Source: Paenibacillus sp. FSL M7-0420
GTDB taxonomy: Bacteria > Bacillota > Bacilli > Paenibacillales > Paenibacillaceae
DNA length: 64,000 nt
Direction: 5' to 3'
NCBI RefSeq assembly: GCF_038002345.1
Contig: NZ_JBBOCJ010000001.1
Location: 4,526,001 to 4,590,000 of the forward strand
The position numbers and the translations under genes are program-made. This document shows positions 1 to 8,256 of the stretch, piece by piece (positions within the stretch are counted from its first letter, which is position 1; every line of letters begins with the position of its first letter). The notes under the pieces were generated by a model. That model worked only from the letters and a program-made list of their open reading frames with translations, made no database searches and was not told the origin of the DNA.

Positions 1-347
1 AGCCCGTACAGCATATCCTTCAGCGTCATTTCCTCGCCCAGCTTCAGGTACAGGGAGGAGCCCTCCTTGGCAAAAGCATTTTTGCCAACCTTGACCTTCG
101 ACGTTATGTCGCCGTTCTCTATCGCCACAAGGGCGGTCATAATTTTGGTCAGACTGGCAATCAGCATCGGTTCATCCCCGCGGCTGCTGTACAGAATTCT
201 TCCGGATGTCACATCAATCAGCGCCGCCGCCCTGGCATGGGTAGAGATCGAACGGTTCTCTGCACTAACGGCAGACACCGGCACCAGCGCAAGCAGCAGC
301 ACACACAACAGTAAGGACAGCATAGATTTTCGGGTTAATGTCTTCAT
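1..347 (-). CDS. dacB: D-alanyl-D-alanine carboxypeptidase DacB, 5' part only
   Basis: This is the N-terminal part of a penicillin-binding DD-carboxypeptidase; the rest lies beyond the left edge. Visible are a signal peptide (hydrophobic residues 8-28, cleavage near AVSA-EN), the start of the peptidase S11 fold (RAAALIDVTSGRILYS) and the catalytic SxxK motif SLTK at residues 65-68. The start at 347 is chosen because a GGAGG lies 6 nt upstream of it; an in-frame ATG two codons earlier directly abuts that GGAGG. The family trims D-alanine from muropeptides; DacB of Bacillus acts on spore cortex. The position downstream of scpAB, a DUF2953 gene and ytfJ matches Bacillus dacB. It could also be another S11 paralogue; the assignment to DacB rests on synteny. 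Confidence 0.85.
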   Translation of the reverse strand, partial: MKTLTRKSMLSLLLCVLLLALVPVSAVSAENRSISTHARAAALIDVTSGRILYSSRGDEPMLIASLTKIMTALVAIENGDITSKVKVGKNAFAKEGSSLYLKLGEEMTLKDMLYG

Positions 348-460
348 GTTCATCCTCCGGCTTCTTATCCGTTCCTTACGCAACGGTTCATCAGTCTTGC
401 CTGGTTGTACAAGTGTATGCGGGGCATGGGGCAGGTATGTCCTATCCTCCATCATCCGGC

Positions 461-495
461 AAAAAAGGGATACCACCCTCTTAGGTGATATCCCT
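461..495 (-). terminator. Rho-independent terminator after ytfJ
   Basis: On the minus strand an 11-bp stem (GGGATATCACC pairing with GGTGGTATCCC, one mismatch) is followed by six T. It lies about 35 nt past the ytfJ stop and separates that unit from dacB. Confidence 0.85.
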
Positions 496-527
496 GACAA
501 TTCATGCTTTGCTTAATTCGCTCAATC

Positions 528-1022
528 CTAATGCGTTGACGAATGGTCAGACGAGCCGGACCCGGTCTCCACAACGGTTTTGGTTACCTTGGAGCCGGGA
601 ATATCTGAAGCTTCGGGAACCATGCCGGGCTGGAACATATTCTGGATTTTGTCGAGCAGGTTAGGCGTGGCATCAATAATTTTCTCGAACAGATGGGTCT
701 GATTATCCAGCGGCACAATATGTACCCCTTCCCTGCCAACGACCAGAAAAGCGATTGGACGAATAGACACGCCGCCCCCGCTGCCGCCCCCGAAGGGTAG
801 CATTTTGACACCGGACCCGCTGCTGTTCACGCCCGGACCATCATCCTCCACCCTGAAATCACTACCGCCTGCTGCGAAGCCGAATGTCACCTTGCTAATC
901 GGCAGAATGACCGTGCCATCAGGCGTTTCAACCGGATCTCCTACAATTGTATTTACATCAACCATGCCTTTAATATTCTCCATTGCGGTCTGCATGAGAC
1001 CTTGAATCGGATGATCTGACAT
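528..1022 (-). CDS. ytfJ: GerW family sporulation protein YtfJ
   Basis: This 164-residue protein matches the GerW/YtfJ family: an N-terminal helix (HPIQGLMQTAMENIKGMVDVNTI), the segment VETPDGTVILPISKVTFGFAAGGSDF, a glycine-rich stretch around residues 75-90, then VSIRPIAFLVV. The family is made during sporulation and is linked to spore germination; its biochemical role is not settled. The C-terminal tail is polar and Ser-rich. It is preceded by a GGAGGAGAC Shine-Dalgarno, follows the DUF2953 gene by about 80 nt and ends in a strong terminator. Confidence 0.9.
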   Translation of the reverse strand: MSDHPIQGLMQTAMENIKGMVDVNTIVGDPVETPDGTVILPISKVTFGFAAGGSDFRVEDDGPGVNSSGSGVKMLPFGGGSGGGVSIRPIAFLVVGREGVHIVPLDNQTHLFEKIIDATPNLLDKIQNMFQPGMVPEASDIPGSKVTKTVVETGSGSSDHSSTH

Positions 1023-1102
1023 TGTTTGTCTCCTCCTCGTGTGTATATAAATGTACCTGCAGTATTTATCTTGCCCACTATAGATTGGAGTATGTAGATT
1101 AT

Positions 1103-1801
1103 TTAGGAACGTTCACGGCTGAGCAATTTCTTCCACCGGCCCAGACCGCCTTCCACTCTCGACACACGCCGCAGCAGGAGAAGCCCCGCATAGAGCGCAT
1201 ATCCGGCGGACAGCTTGCCACTGCAGACGGCTTCCGTTGCAAAAGACGGCTGATCCCGGAAGACAGGTGTCACGAATATCCCCGGCTTATGCACCAGTCT
1301 GACCATACGGGAGAGCACGCCGATCATCGTCCACTTCAGTCCCCATAAGGCCCCCACCGCCGTGGCGGTCGTTGCAGCCTCCCCCAGCGAGAAGTCCGTG
1401 GACCAGTCCAGCTTGGTGATCTGAATATGTGACAGGGTGTCTTTAAGCCATTTTTTCAGACCGCGGGTGGCATGTAGCGCAGTGCGTACATTCTTTAGCC
1501 ATTGCGTCACAGATTCCTTATCGACCTGTCCCTCCTTCTCGCTATCCAGCTTCACCGGTGCGATTCCGGTTTTCTCCACCTTGAGCTTAATTCCCTGTTC
1601 AAGGCTCTGGAAGACCAGCGCAGGCACCTCATAATGAAATTTAACGAGGCCATACACAGCTCTGATATCGAATTCGATGCGGTCATCCTTACCCAGCCTG
1701 CGGACACGAAAGTGAAAATGAATCGATGACGCTAGAGCCAGCAGGAACAGCAGAACAACGAGCAGCAGCAGGATTAAGGGTATTGCCAGCCATAACGTCA
1801 C
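1103..1801 (-). CDS. DUF2953 domain protein, membrane-anchored
   Basis: About 232 residues from a GTG start with GGAGG 8 nt upstream; the open frame extends further upstream to 1975 but has no ribosome site there and would overlap the scpB terminator. One strongly hydrophobic N-terminal segment (residues about 3-25) is followed by a basic, soluble domain with the pattern FHFRVRRLGKDDRIEFDIRAVYGLVKFHYEVP typical of DUF2953. The family is common next to ytfJ in Bacillales and is sporulation-associated, but the function is unknown. It probably forms a two-gene unit with ytfJ. Confidence 0.8.
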   Translation of the reverse strand: MTLWLAIPLILLLLVVLLFLLALASSIHFHFRVRRLGKDDRIEFDIRAVYGLVKFHYEVPALVFQSLEQGIKLKVEKTGIAPVKLDSEKEGQVDKESVTQWLKNVRTALHATRGLKKWLKDTLSHIQITKLDWSTDFSLGEAATTATAVGALWGLKWTMIGVLSRMVRLVHKPGIFVTPVFRDQPSFATEAVCSGKLSAGYALYAGLLLLRRVSRVEGGLGRWKKLLSRERS

Positions 1802-1911
1802 ACGGTTAACCTCCAAGCAGACTTTAGAATAATAAACATGGAGCCTCTGGATTAGTATGGCAATTACGGCTGGATAACATTCGGTGATTTCGCAAACTTC
1901 TCCATTTTTCA

Positions 1912-1965
1912 TGAAAAAATGCCGCTGCCCCCGAAGGGACAACGGCCTCTCTGTCACAGCGGCAG
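1912..1965 (-). terminator. Rho-independent terminator after scpB
   Basis: On the minus strand GCCGCTG and CAGCGGC pair around a loop that itself holds a smaller hairpin, followed by ATTTTTTC. It begins about 10 nt past the scpB stop and closes the scpA-scpB unit. Confidence 0.8.
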
Positions 1966-1974
1966 TCCGCTGCA

Positions 1975-2577
1975 TTATTCCGGCTCATCAAAAGTCATCT
2001 GGCTGTCCAGCTTGCTGAACAGCAGCTGGGTCTCCTCTTCCAAGCCCTCGGAGGTATCGAAGCTCGACGGCTCCGGCAGCTCCTTCAGGCTGGCCAGCCC
2101 GAAGCTGTCCAGGAAGGACTTGGTCGTGCCATACAGAATCGGACGCCCGACAGCCTCCGCCCGGCCCACCTCGTGGATCAGATCCTTGTTGCCCAGCGTA
2201 TGGATGGCCCGTTCGGATTTGACGCCCCGGATCTCCTCAATCTCCACTCTCGTGATCGGCTGGCGGTAAGCCACAATGGCAAGTGTCTCCAGCGCTGCCT
2301 GGGACAGGGACGACCTGGAGGGCGAATACGCCAGACGTTCGAAATACTGCGCATGCTCCGGGAGTGTCGCCAGCCGGTAATTACCGGCAATCTGGACCAC
2401 CTGAAGGCCACGGCTCTGCGAGTGGTAATCCTCTCTTAAGTCATCCAGCGCTCTTGTAGCCAGATCGGGCCGCTGCTCGGTAATCTCGGCAATCTGCCGG
2501 ACCGACAGGCCTTCATCCCCTGAGAGAAACAGCAGGCCTTCAATAATTGATTTCAGCGTGTTGTAGTCCACTGACAT
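1975..2577 (-). CDS. scpB: Segregation and condensation protein ScpB
   Basis: A 200-residue ScpB, the usual length. ScpB is the winged-helix subunit (kite protein) of the Smc-ScpA-ScpB condensin and acts on the nucleoid in chromosome segregation. Diagnostic stretches are IIEGLLFLSGDEGLSVRQIAEI at the start, SQAALETLAIVAYRQPITRVEIEEIRGV in the middle and GRPILYGTTKSFLDSFGL near the C-terminus. The gene overlaps the 3' end of scpA by 38 nt and uses a GGAGGAGAGG site inside scpA, so translation is probably coupled. Confidence 0.96.
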   Translation of the reverse strand: MSVDYNTLKSIIEGLLFLSGDEGLSVRQIAEITEQRPDLATRALDDLREDYHSQSRGLQVVQIAGNYRLATLPEHAQYFERLAYSPSRSSLSQAALETLAIVAYRQPITRVEIEEIRGVKSERAIHTLGNKDLIHEVGRAEAVGRPILYGTTKSFLDSFGLASLKELPEPSSFDTSEGLEEETQLLFSKLDSQMTFDEPE

Positions 2578-3331
2578 CCTCTCCTCCTCTCCACTCCATC
2601 ACAATATCCTCAAATAATTTCTCCTGGTAGCAGTAAATGGCCTTCATCTTCATCAGCTCCAGGATGGCCAGGAAGGTGGTCACAATCTCATGCCGGTCCA
2701 TCTCCTCATGCAGCAGGGCAGAGAAGCGCATTCTGCCGCCGATCCCTTTGCGCTGGAGCGCTTCGGATACATCACGGATACGATCTTTTACCGAGATCTC
2801 ATCCCGGGTAATCCGCTGGTACGAGGTGCGCCGGGCAGCCTTGCTTAGCGCCTTGCGGAACGCAGCGATCAGATCGGCGGTATGCAGACCCTTCAGTGTA
2901 TTGTCCGTCTGCGCAGGGACGAAGGGGCCCAGATCCTCAGGCTCCTTCGTAAAAATCAGGCTGCGCTCGCTCTCCATATCCAGCAGCTGCACCGCGATGC
3001 TCTTGAACTTACGGTATTCAATCAGTCGCTGCACCAGCTCCGCACGCGGATCATAGCCGTCATCCTCATAATAATCGAAATCCTCGATTTCAATGACGGG
3101 CGGCTTCGGCAGCAGCATTTTGCTCTTAATCGACAGGAGAGTGGCAGCCATCACCAGAAATTCACTCGTGATATCCAGCTCCAGCTCCTTCATTCCCTGT
3201 AGGAATTCCATATACTGCTCGGTGATCTCGCTGACCGGAATGTCCTGGATGTCGATTTCCGCCTTGTCAATCAGATGCAAGAGCAGATCGAGCGGACCTT
3301 CGAACGTCTCCAGCTTGTACAATACAGTCAC
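2540..3331 (-). CDS. scpA: Segregation and condensation protein ScpA
   Basis: A 263-residue kleisin subunit of the Smc-ScpAB condensin. The N-terminal kleisin domain is clear (YKLETFEGPLDLLLHLIDKAEIDIQDIPVSEITEQYMEFL), followed by an acidic linker (about residues 85-100, FDYYEDDGYDPRAEL) and a C-terminal winged-helix part. It partners with the overlapping scpB. In Bacillus a ribT acetyltransferase gene lies between ribH and scpA; it is missing here, leaving a 133-nt gap to ribH. Confidence 0.96.
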   Translation of the reverse strand: MTVLYKLETFEGPLDLLLHLIDKAEIDIQDIPVSEITEQYMEFLQGMKELELDITSEFLVMAATLLSIKSKMLLPKPPVIEIEDFDYYEDDGYDPRAELVQRLIEYRKFKSIAVQLLDMESERSLIFTKEPEDLGPFVPAQTDNTLKGLHTADLIAAFRKALSKAARRTSYQRITRDEISVKDRIRDVSEALQRKGIGGRMRFSALLHEEMDRHEIVTTFLAILELMKMKAIYCYQEKLFEDIVMEWRGGEDVSGLQHAEINY

Positions 3332-3464
3332 GCGGTTTCCTCCCGCCCAAAAAAAGTAAAGTGCAGCGCCGCAAGGACGCTACACAAGTAGAAAGATCTA
3401 TATTCATGCTTTCTTCTCATACTTATAAATAAGCACGATTTACGCTCTTTCGTCAAGAGGTGTA

Positions 3465-3941
3465 TTATTTGAACAGCTTATTCAGGTTAGCCATTTCGAT
3501 AGCGGCAGTCGCTGCATCCCAGCCTTTATTGCCGGCTTTGGTCCCCGAGCGCTCAATGGCCTGTTCGATATTCTCCGTCGTAACCACACCGAAAATAGTC
3601 GGAACACCCGTCTTAAGATTAATCGCCGCTACGCCCTTGGCAACCTCGTTGCACACATAATCATAGTGTGTTGTAGATCCGCGAATGACGGTGCCCAGCG
3701 TGATAACGGCGTCATATTTGCCGCTTTCGGCCATTTTTTGGGCGATCAGCGGAATTTCGAATACGCCCGGTACCCAGGCCACATCCACTTCATCATCGGC
3801 GACGCCATGGCGCTTGAAGGCATCGAGGGCCCCGGAGAGCAGCTTGCTGGTAATGAACTCATTGAAACGTCCTACGACAACCCCATATTTCAAGCCCTCA
3901 GATACTAAATGTCCCTCAAAATAATTCGGCATGCTACTCAT
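3465..3941 (-). CDS. ribH: 6,7-dimethyl-8-ribityllumazine synthase
   Basis: A 158-residue lumazine synthase joining 5-amino-6-ribitylaminouracil with the four-carbon product of RibBA, the penultimate riboflavin step, usually as a 60-mer capsid. Family motifs are [45 protein letters not shown] with the catalytic His, and [17 protein letters not shown]. The start is uncertain: TTG at 3944, ATG at 3941 or the ATG at 3932 that gives MPNYFEG. AAGGG lies close to the first two. Last gene of the rib operon. Confidence 0.96.
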   Translation of the reverse strand: MSSMPNYFEGHLVSEGLKYGVVVGRFNEFITSKLLSGALDAFKRHGVADDEVDVAWVPGVFEIPLIAQKMAESGKYDAVITLGTVIRGSTTHYDYVCNEVAKGVAAINLKTGVPTIFGVVTTENIEQAIERSGTKAGNKGWDAATAAIEMANLNKLFK

Positions 3942-3974
3942 CAACCCTTCGTGTATAGGATAGGAAATCTATGA

Positions 3975-5228
3975 TTAAATTTTGGTATTCTCATTCTGTT
4001 CGATCTTGTCAAAATTCAGCAGATGCCCAAGCTTCGCCTGCTTCGTATGCAGATAATTGGTATTGTCCTTATTCTCCGGCATCTGGATCGCTACGCGCTC
4101 CACCACCTCAAGGCCGTAGCCTTCCAGCCCCTTGATCTTGCGCGGATTGTTGGTCAGCAGCCGGATCTGGCGGATGCCGAGATCCTTAAGAATCTGTGCC
4201 CCGATGCCATAATCCCGCAGATCCGCCGCGAAGCCCAGCTTCAGGTTGGCATCCACAGTATCCAGCCCTTCTTCCTGCAGCTTGTAGGCGCGCAGCTTGT
4301 TGATCAGGCCAATGCCCCGGCCCTCCTGGCGCATATAGAGGAGTACCCCTCTGCCGGCTTCTTCAATCTGGCGCAGCGCCGCTTCGAACTGCGGGCCGCA
4401 GTCGCAGCGGTGCGAATGGAACACATCGCCGGTCAGGCACTCGGAATGCACACGTACGAGTACCGGCTCATCCCCTGAGATATCGCCTTTAACCAGGGCA
4501 ACGTGCTCCTTGTCGTCCACCTCATTCGTATAGGCAATGGTCTGGAAATCACCGAAATCCGTCGGCAGATTCACTGCTACCTCACGGGTAACCAGATGCT
4601 CCTTCTCGTTACGGTAGTGAATGAGGTCCTTGATGCTGATCAGCTTAAGGTCATGCTTATTAGCGATCTCAATCAGGTCAGGCAGGCGGGCCATCGTACC
4701 GTCCACCTTCACCACTTCACAGATGACACCTGCCGGATAAGCCCCGCACATGCGGGCCAGATCAACCGCAGCCTCCGTGTGTCCGGAACGCCGCAGGACT
4801 CCGCCTTTTTTGGCGATCAGCGGGAACATATGCCCCGGTCTGCGGAAGTCGGCCGGCTTCGCCTTCGGGTCCAGCATGGCCTTAATCGTCTGGGAGCGTT
4901 CACCGGCCGAGATGCCGGTCGTCGTATCCGCGTGGTCAATAGATACCGTGAACGCCGTACCATGATTATCGGTATTCTGGGACACCATCGGATGCAGGTC
5001 CAGCTCCTCTGCACGCTCTGCTGTGATCGGTACGCAGACCAGGCCGCGTCCTTCGGTAATCATGAAGTTAATCACTTCCGGGGTAGCCCGTTCCGCCAGA
5101 GCGACGAAGTCTCCTTCATTCTCACGGTCTTCATCATCTACAACGATAACGACCTTACCGCGCATTAAGTCGTAGATCGCATCTTCAATCGGGTCTAGAA
5201 TACTGTCCTTATCAGCTTGCTGGCTCAT
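3975..5228 (-). CDS. ribBA: Bifunctional DHBP synthase / GTP cyclohydrolase II
   Basis: A 417-residue fusion. Residues about 10-205 are 3,4-dihydroxy-2-butanone-4-phosphate synthase ([13 protein letters not shown] and the [13 protein letters not shown] region), acting on ribulose 5-phosphate. Residues about 210-400 are GTP cyclohydrolase II, with the zinc-binding set [17 protein letters not shown] and the following RQEGRGIGL. Together these give both precursors of riboflavin. GGAGG is 8 nt upstream of the ATG. It sits between ribE and ribH in the FMN-riboswitch operon, with 33 nt to ribH and 62 nt to ribE. Confidence 0.97.
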   Translation of the reverse strand: MSQQADKDSILDPIEDAIYDLMRGKVVIVVDDEDRENEGDFVALAERATPEVINFMITEGRGLVCVPITAERAEELDLHPMVSQNTDNHGTAFTVSIDHADTTTGISAGERSQTIKAMLDPKAKPADFRRPGHMFPLIAKKGGVLRRSGHTEAAVDLARMCGAYPAGVICEVVKVDGTMARLPDLIEIANKHDLKLISIKDLIHYRNEKEHLVTREVAVNLPTDFGDFQTIAYTNEVDDKEHVALVKGDISGDEPVLVRVHSECLTGDVFHSHRCDCGPQFEAALRQIEEAGRGVLLYMRQEGRGIGLINKLRAYKLQEEGLDTVDANLKLGFAADLRDYGIGAQILKDLGIRQIRLLTNNPRKIKGLEGYGLEVVERVAIQMPENKDNTNYLHTKQAKLGHLLNFDKIEQNENTKI

Positions 5229-5290
5229 ATTACTGTCCTCCTAATGGCTATACGCTCGCCTGACGGCTTGCCGTATGCCTGATCTATAGA

Positions 5291-5959
5291 TTATACGAAC
5301 CCGTTGGCCGCCAAAAAATCATGGCTGATCTTCGAGCTTCCCCCATCCTCTTCATTGCCCGCACGCGAACCGTAATGGAGCAGATGGTCCACATATTTAC
5401 CGAGCACATCACATTCAATATTCACCCGGTCTCCTGCCCGCTTGTGGGCCAACACTGTCTCTCCCAGCGTGTGCGGGATAATCGATACGGTGAAGGTTTC
5501 GGCTTCCGTCTTCACAACCGTAAGGCTGATGCCGTCTATCGTAATGGAGCCTTTGGGAATGATGAATTTGAACAGGGATTTGCGGTCTGGGGCAATCTCG
5601 AACACCACTGCATTCTGATCGCGCCTGACGCTGCGAATCTCACCGGTTCCATCCACATGTCCCTGGACAATATGCCCTCCGAAGCGTCCGCCGGCCGCCA
5701 TGGCGCGTTCCAGATTCATTTTGGACCCGGTGCGCAGCTCCTTGAGCGTACTGTTGCGGTAGGTCTCGGGCATAACGTCTACGGTGAAATGATGGTCTCC
5801 AAGTGAGGTTGCCGTAAGACAGACCCCATTGACCGCCACACTGTCACCGATCTTCAGATCTCCCATAATGAGTGAAGCGCCGATATTCAGCACCATCATC
5901 TCCCCGCCGCTGGTGACGCTGCGCAGGACTCCCACCTCTTCAATTAAGCCGGTAAACAT
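5291..5959 (-). CDS. ribE: Riboflavin synthase alpha subunit
   Basis: A 222-residue riboflavin synthase that dismutates two lumazine molecules into riboflavin. Its two lumazine-binding repeats are visible: MFTGLIEEVG with NGVCLTA in the first half, and GHIVQGHVDGTG with DGISLTVV in the second. The start at 5959 is taken because the conserved MFTGLIEE begins there and GGAGGG lies just upstream; the open frame runs further back into ribD without a site. There are 26 nt between ribD and this gene. Confidence 0.97.
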   Translation of the reverse strand: MFTGLIEEVGVLRSVTSGGEMMVLNIGASLIMGDLKIGDSVAVNGVCLTATSLGDHHFTVDVMPETYRNSTLKELRTGSKMNLERAMAAGGRFGGHIVQGHVDGTGEIRSVRRDQNAVVFEIAPDRKSLFKFIIPKGSITIDGISLTVVKTEAETFTVSIIPHTLGETVLAHKRAGDRVNIECDVLGKYVDHLLHYGSRAGNEEDGGSSKISHDFLAANGFV

Positions 5960-5985
5960 ACCATCCCTCCTTCCTGAATATTCGG

Positions 5986-7092
5986 TTACTGCAGAGGAAC
6001 CGGGGTGCCGCTGATACACACATTATCCCCGAGCACTTCCACTTCCAATCCTTCAAGCTGGATGGCATCACGCATCAGCTCCACACCCCCGAAGTCGAAG
6101 GTACCCGCTGCTTGCGCGCCGCCGCCGACAATCTTCGGAGCGAAGAAGAGGACCACCCGGTCAACCAGTCCCTCCGCAAGCATCGCCCCATTCAGCGTTC
6201 CGCCGCCTTCCAGCAGAATGGACCCAATCTCCATTGCACCGAGCGCAGCCATAGCCGCCTGCAGCTCCACACGCGGACCGCTGCCCGCAGCAATCACCTC
6301 TACCCCTGCAGCCAGCAGCGCTGCTCTGCGGCCAGGATCGGCTGCCTCTGTCGTCACAACCACCGTAGGCGCGAGTCCGTCCTTGACCACAGCGCTGTCC
6401 AGCGGAAGGCGCAGCGAGGAGTCAATGATAATCCGCACCGGATTCCGTCCGGGTACATTCAGTCTAGTTGTCAGCGAAGGGTTATCGGCAATCACCGTAT
6501 TCACCCCGACCATAATCCCCTGATGGCGGTGACGCAGGGTATGTACGATCTCCCGTGCCTCTGCATTCGAGATCCACTTGCTGTCTCCGGTCCGGGTGGC
6601 GATTTTGCCGTCCAGTGTGCTGGCGCTCTTCAAGGTTACGAACGGCTGCTTCGTCAAAATATACTTGATGAATTTCTCGTTCAGCCGCAGCGCCCGGCCC
6701 CGCAGCAGACCTACTTCAACATCAATCCCCTGCTCGCGCAGCATCGCAATTCCCCGGCCTGCCACCTGAGGGTTGGGGTCCTCACAGGCGACAACCACCC
6801 TGGCCACGCCTTCATCGATCAGACGCTGGCTGCAAGGAGGCGTAATGCCGTAATGACTGCAAGGCTCCAGCGTAACATAGGCTGTACTGCCTTGCGCTTT
6901 ACCGGCTGCCATATTGAGCGCATGCACCTCGGCGTGTCCGGTTCCGCGCTGCAGATGGGTTCCAATCCCGATCATGGCGCCGTCCTTCACGACTACGCAG
7001 CCGACCACAGGATTAATTCCCGTCTGGCCCTGTGCCCGCTCCGCCATATCCAGCGCAAGGGACATGTAAAACTCATCGTTCATCTTATCCAT
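5986..7092 (-). CDS. ribD: Bifunctional deaminase / uracil reductase RibD
   Basis: A 368-residue RibD, first gene of the riboflavin operon. The N-terminal deaminase has the zinc motifs HAEVHAL and PCSHYGITPPC. The C-terminal reductase half starts near residue 150 (KSASTLDGKIATRTGDSKWISN) and ends with LLEGGGTLNGAML. It converts the product of GTP cyclohydrolase II to the ribitylamino pyrimidine using NADPH. GGAGGCAAGAC precedes the ATG. Its leader carries an FMN riboswitch and an attenuator hairpin. Confidence 0.97.
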   Translation of the reverse strand: MDKMNDEFYMSLALDMAERAQGQTGINPVVGCVVVKDGAMIGIGTHLQRGTGHAEVHALNMAAGKAQGSTAYVTLEPCSHYGITPPCSQRLIDEGVARVVVACEDPNPQVAGRGIAMLREQGIDVEVGLLRGRALRLNEKFIKYILTKQPFVTLKSASTLDGKIATRTGDSKWISNAEAREIVHTLRHRHQGIMVGVNTVIADNPSLTTRLNVPGRNPVRIIIDSSLRLPLDSAVVKDGLAPTVVVTTEAADPGRRAALLAAGVEVIAAGSGPRVELQAAMAALGAMEIGSILLEGGGTLNGAMLAEGLVDRVVLFFAPKIVGGGAQAAGTFDFGGVELMRDAIQLEGLEVEVLGDNVCISGTPVPLQ

Positions 7093-7144
7093 GTCTTGCC
7101 TCCTATCCCAAGGCTGTAGTCTTCATGTGTACCAAACCCTAAAC

Positions 7145-7185
7145 AGAAAAACCCGTCTCAATCTCCAGGAGGAGTTCAAGACGGG
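7145..7185 (-). terminator. Attenuator terminator in rib operon leader
   Basis: On the minus strand CCCGTCT and AGACGGG pair around an inner CTCC/GGAG hairpin and are followed by TTTTT. It lies between the FMN aptamer and ribD, about 50 nt before the start, so it is the expression platform: FMN binding should favour termination. Confidence 0.85.
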
Positions 7186-7320
7186 ATATACGAGAGGTGA
7201 TCGCAGCAAAGAATATATGCGTAAATAAACGCCGGACCTCCGGCATTGTGAAAGTTCGCACATAAGTTCCGAAAACACTGCTGCTCGGCCGCCTGTTGCA
7301 AGCGCGGCGCGTGAATCTCT

Positions 7321-7490
7321 CCTTCTTCCATCCAGACTATACTGTCGGTCCCGGAATTACACCGGGTCCACCGTCCGTAGCAATATCATACGAAGCGGGT
7401 AGCGGACTGAGCATCAGAAGCGGCAATTATTAAGCCAGCTCCAACAGCATCACCGCCGGTAGGGAATCACACCCTGCCCTGAAGGATTGA
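7321..7490 (-). promoter_or_regulatory. FMN riboswitch (RFN element) of the rib operon
   Basis: Conserved RFN blocks are read on the minus strand: GGGCAGGGTGTGATTCCC, ACCGGCGGTGATG, CAGTCCG, GGTGTAATTCCGGGACCG and ACAGTATAGTCTGGATG. This is the aptamer class that binds flavin mononucleotide and controls riboflavin synthesis genes in Firmicutes. It precedes ribD and is followed by an intrinsic terminator, so control is probably by transcription attenuation. Confidence 0.97.
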
Positions 7491-7596
7491 TCTATTCAGT
7501 TGAATACCAAGTTAAGCCTACAACAAAATTATCACTTCGCCGGATGAAATGCAAGTGTGCTTCGGAAATTTACTATATTTATGTAACTTAATTCCC

Positions 7597-7998
7597 TTAT
7601 ACACCCGTCTCACGCTGCTTGTCCGCTCTCAGCAGATCGCGGATTTCCGTCAGCAGGAGGATATCCGGTGCCGGGGCAGGTGTCTCAACGACTTCAACCT
7701 TAACGGTCTCCTTGCGTCTGAACCGGCTGCTCAGCTTCACCACCATGAAGATAGAGAAGGAAATAATGAAGAAATCGACTACGGTCTGGAGGAACATGCC
7801 GTATTTGACAGCAACATCTCCTATACCAAAGCTAAGTTCCTTCAGATCAATACCTCCGCTGATCAGACCGATAAGCGGCATAATAATGTCTCCCACCAGC
7901 GAGGTAACAATTTTGCCGAATGCCGCTCCAATGATTACGGCAACCGCCAGATCAAGTACATTCCCTTTCATGGCGAAGCTTTTGAATTCCTTCCACAT
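7597..7998 (-). CDS. mscL: Large-conductance mechanosensitive channel MscL
   Basis: A 133-residue MscL forming a pentameric membrane channel that opens on hypo-osmotic stretch. The N-terminal amphipathic helix and first membrane segment read WKEFKSFAMKGNVLDLAVAVIIGAAFGKIV, and the second segment is FLQTVVDFFIISFSIFMVVKL. The C-terminal helix (ILLLTEIRDLLRAD) forms the cytoplasmic bundle. The start at 7998 follows a GGAGGG site; the frame is open further upstream but without a site or family similarity. It lies just upstream of the rib leader on the same strand. Confidence 0.95.
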   Translation of the reverse strand: MWKEFKSFAMKGNVLDLAVAVIIGAAFGKIVTSLVGDIIMPLIGLISGGIDLKELSFGIGDVAVKYGMFLQTVVDFFIISFSIFMVVKLSSRFRRKETVKVEVVETPAPAPDILLLTEIRDLLRADKQRETGV

Positions 7999-8169
7999 GA
8001 CGAACCATCCCTCCGAAACTTTGAATTTGAAATTATTATAGCATTTATAGCAACACATATAGCAAGATGCAAGTTGAAAAATGTATAAGTGGAGTAGGAT
8101 TAACGTATGCACTTGGATGGACGCTCCGCTGTTTAGGCGGGATGCGAAGTACCTAATTTTCTAAAAAAC

Positions 8170-8215
8170 GCAAAGGAGCGAGTCTCCAATAACGGAGAAT
8201 CGCTCCTTTTTTACA
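8170..8215 (-). terminator. Terminator after LPXTG protein gene
   Basis: A hairpin (GGAGCGAGTCTCC with GGAGAATCGCTCC, one mismatch) lies about 45 nt past the stop of the minus-strand surface protein gene. T-rich runs flank it on both strands, so it could also work bidirectionally. Confidence 0.75.
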
Positions 8216-8256
8216 TGTTAAGCTTTAGGAACCCTATCCTGCTGCTCTAATTCTGC

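Noticed and set aside
67..516. Plus-strand frame opposite dacB
   Set aside because: It is the shadow of the dacB signal peptide and catalytic region; the minus frame has SLTK and a ribosome site.
7321..7490. Plus-strand regulatory element for mscL
   Set aside because: The FMN aptamer reads on the minus strand towards ribD, and mscL lies upstream of it on the same strand, so it cannot control mscL.
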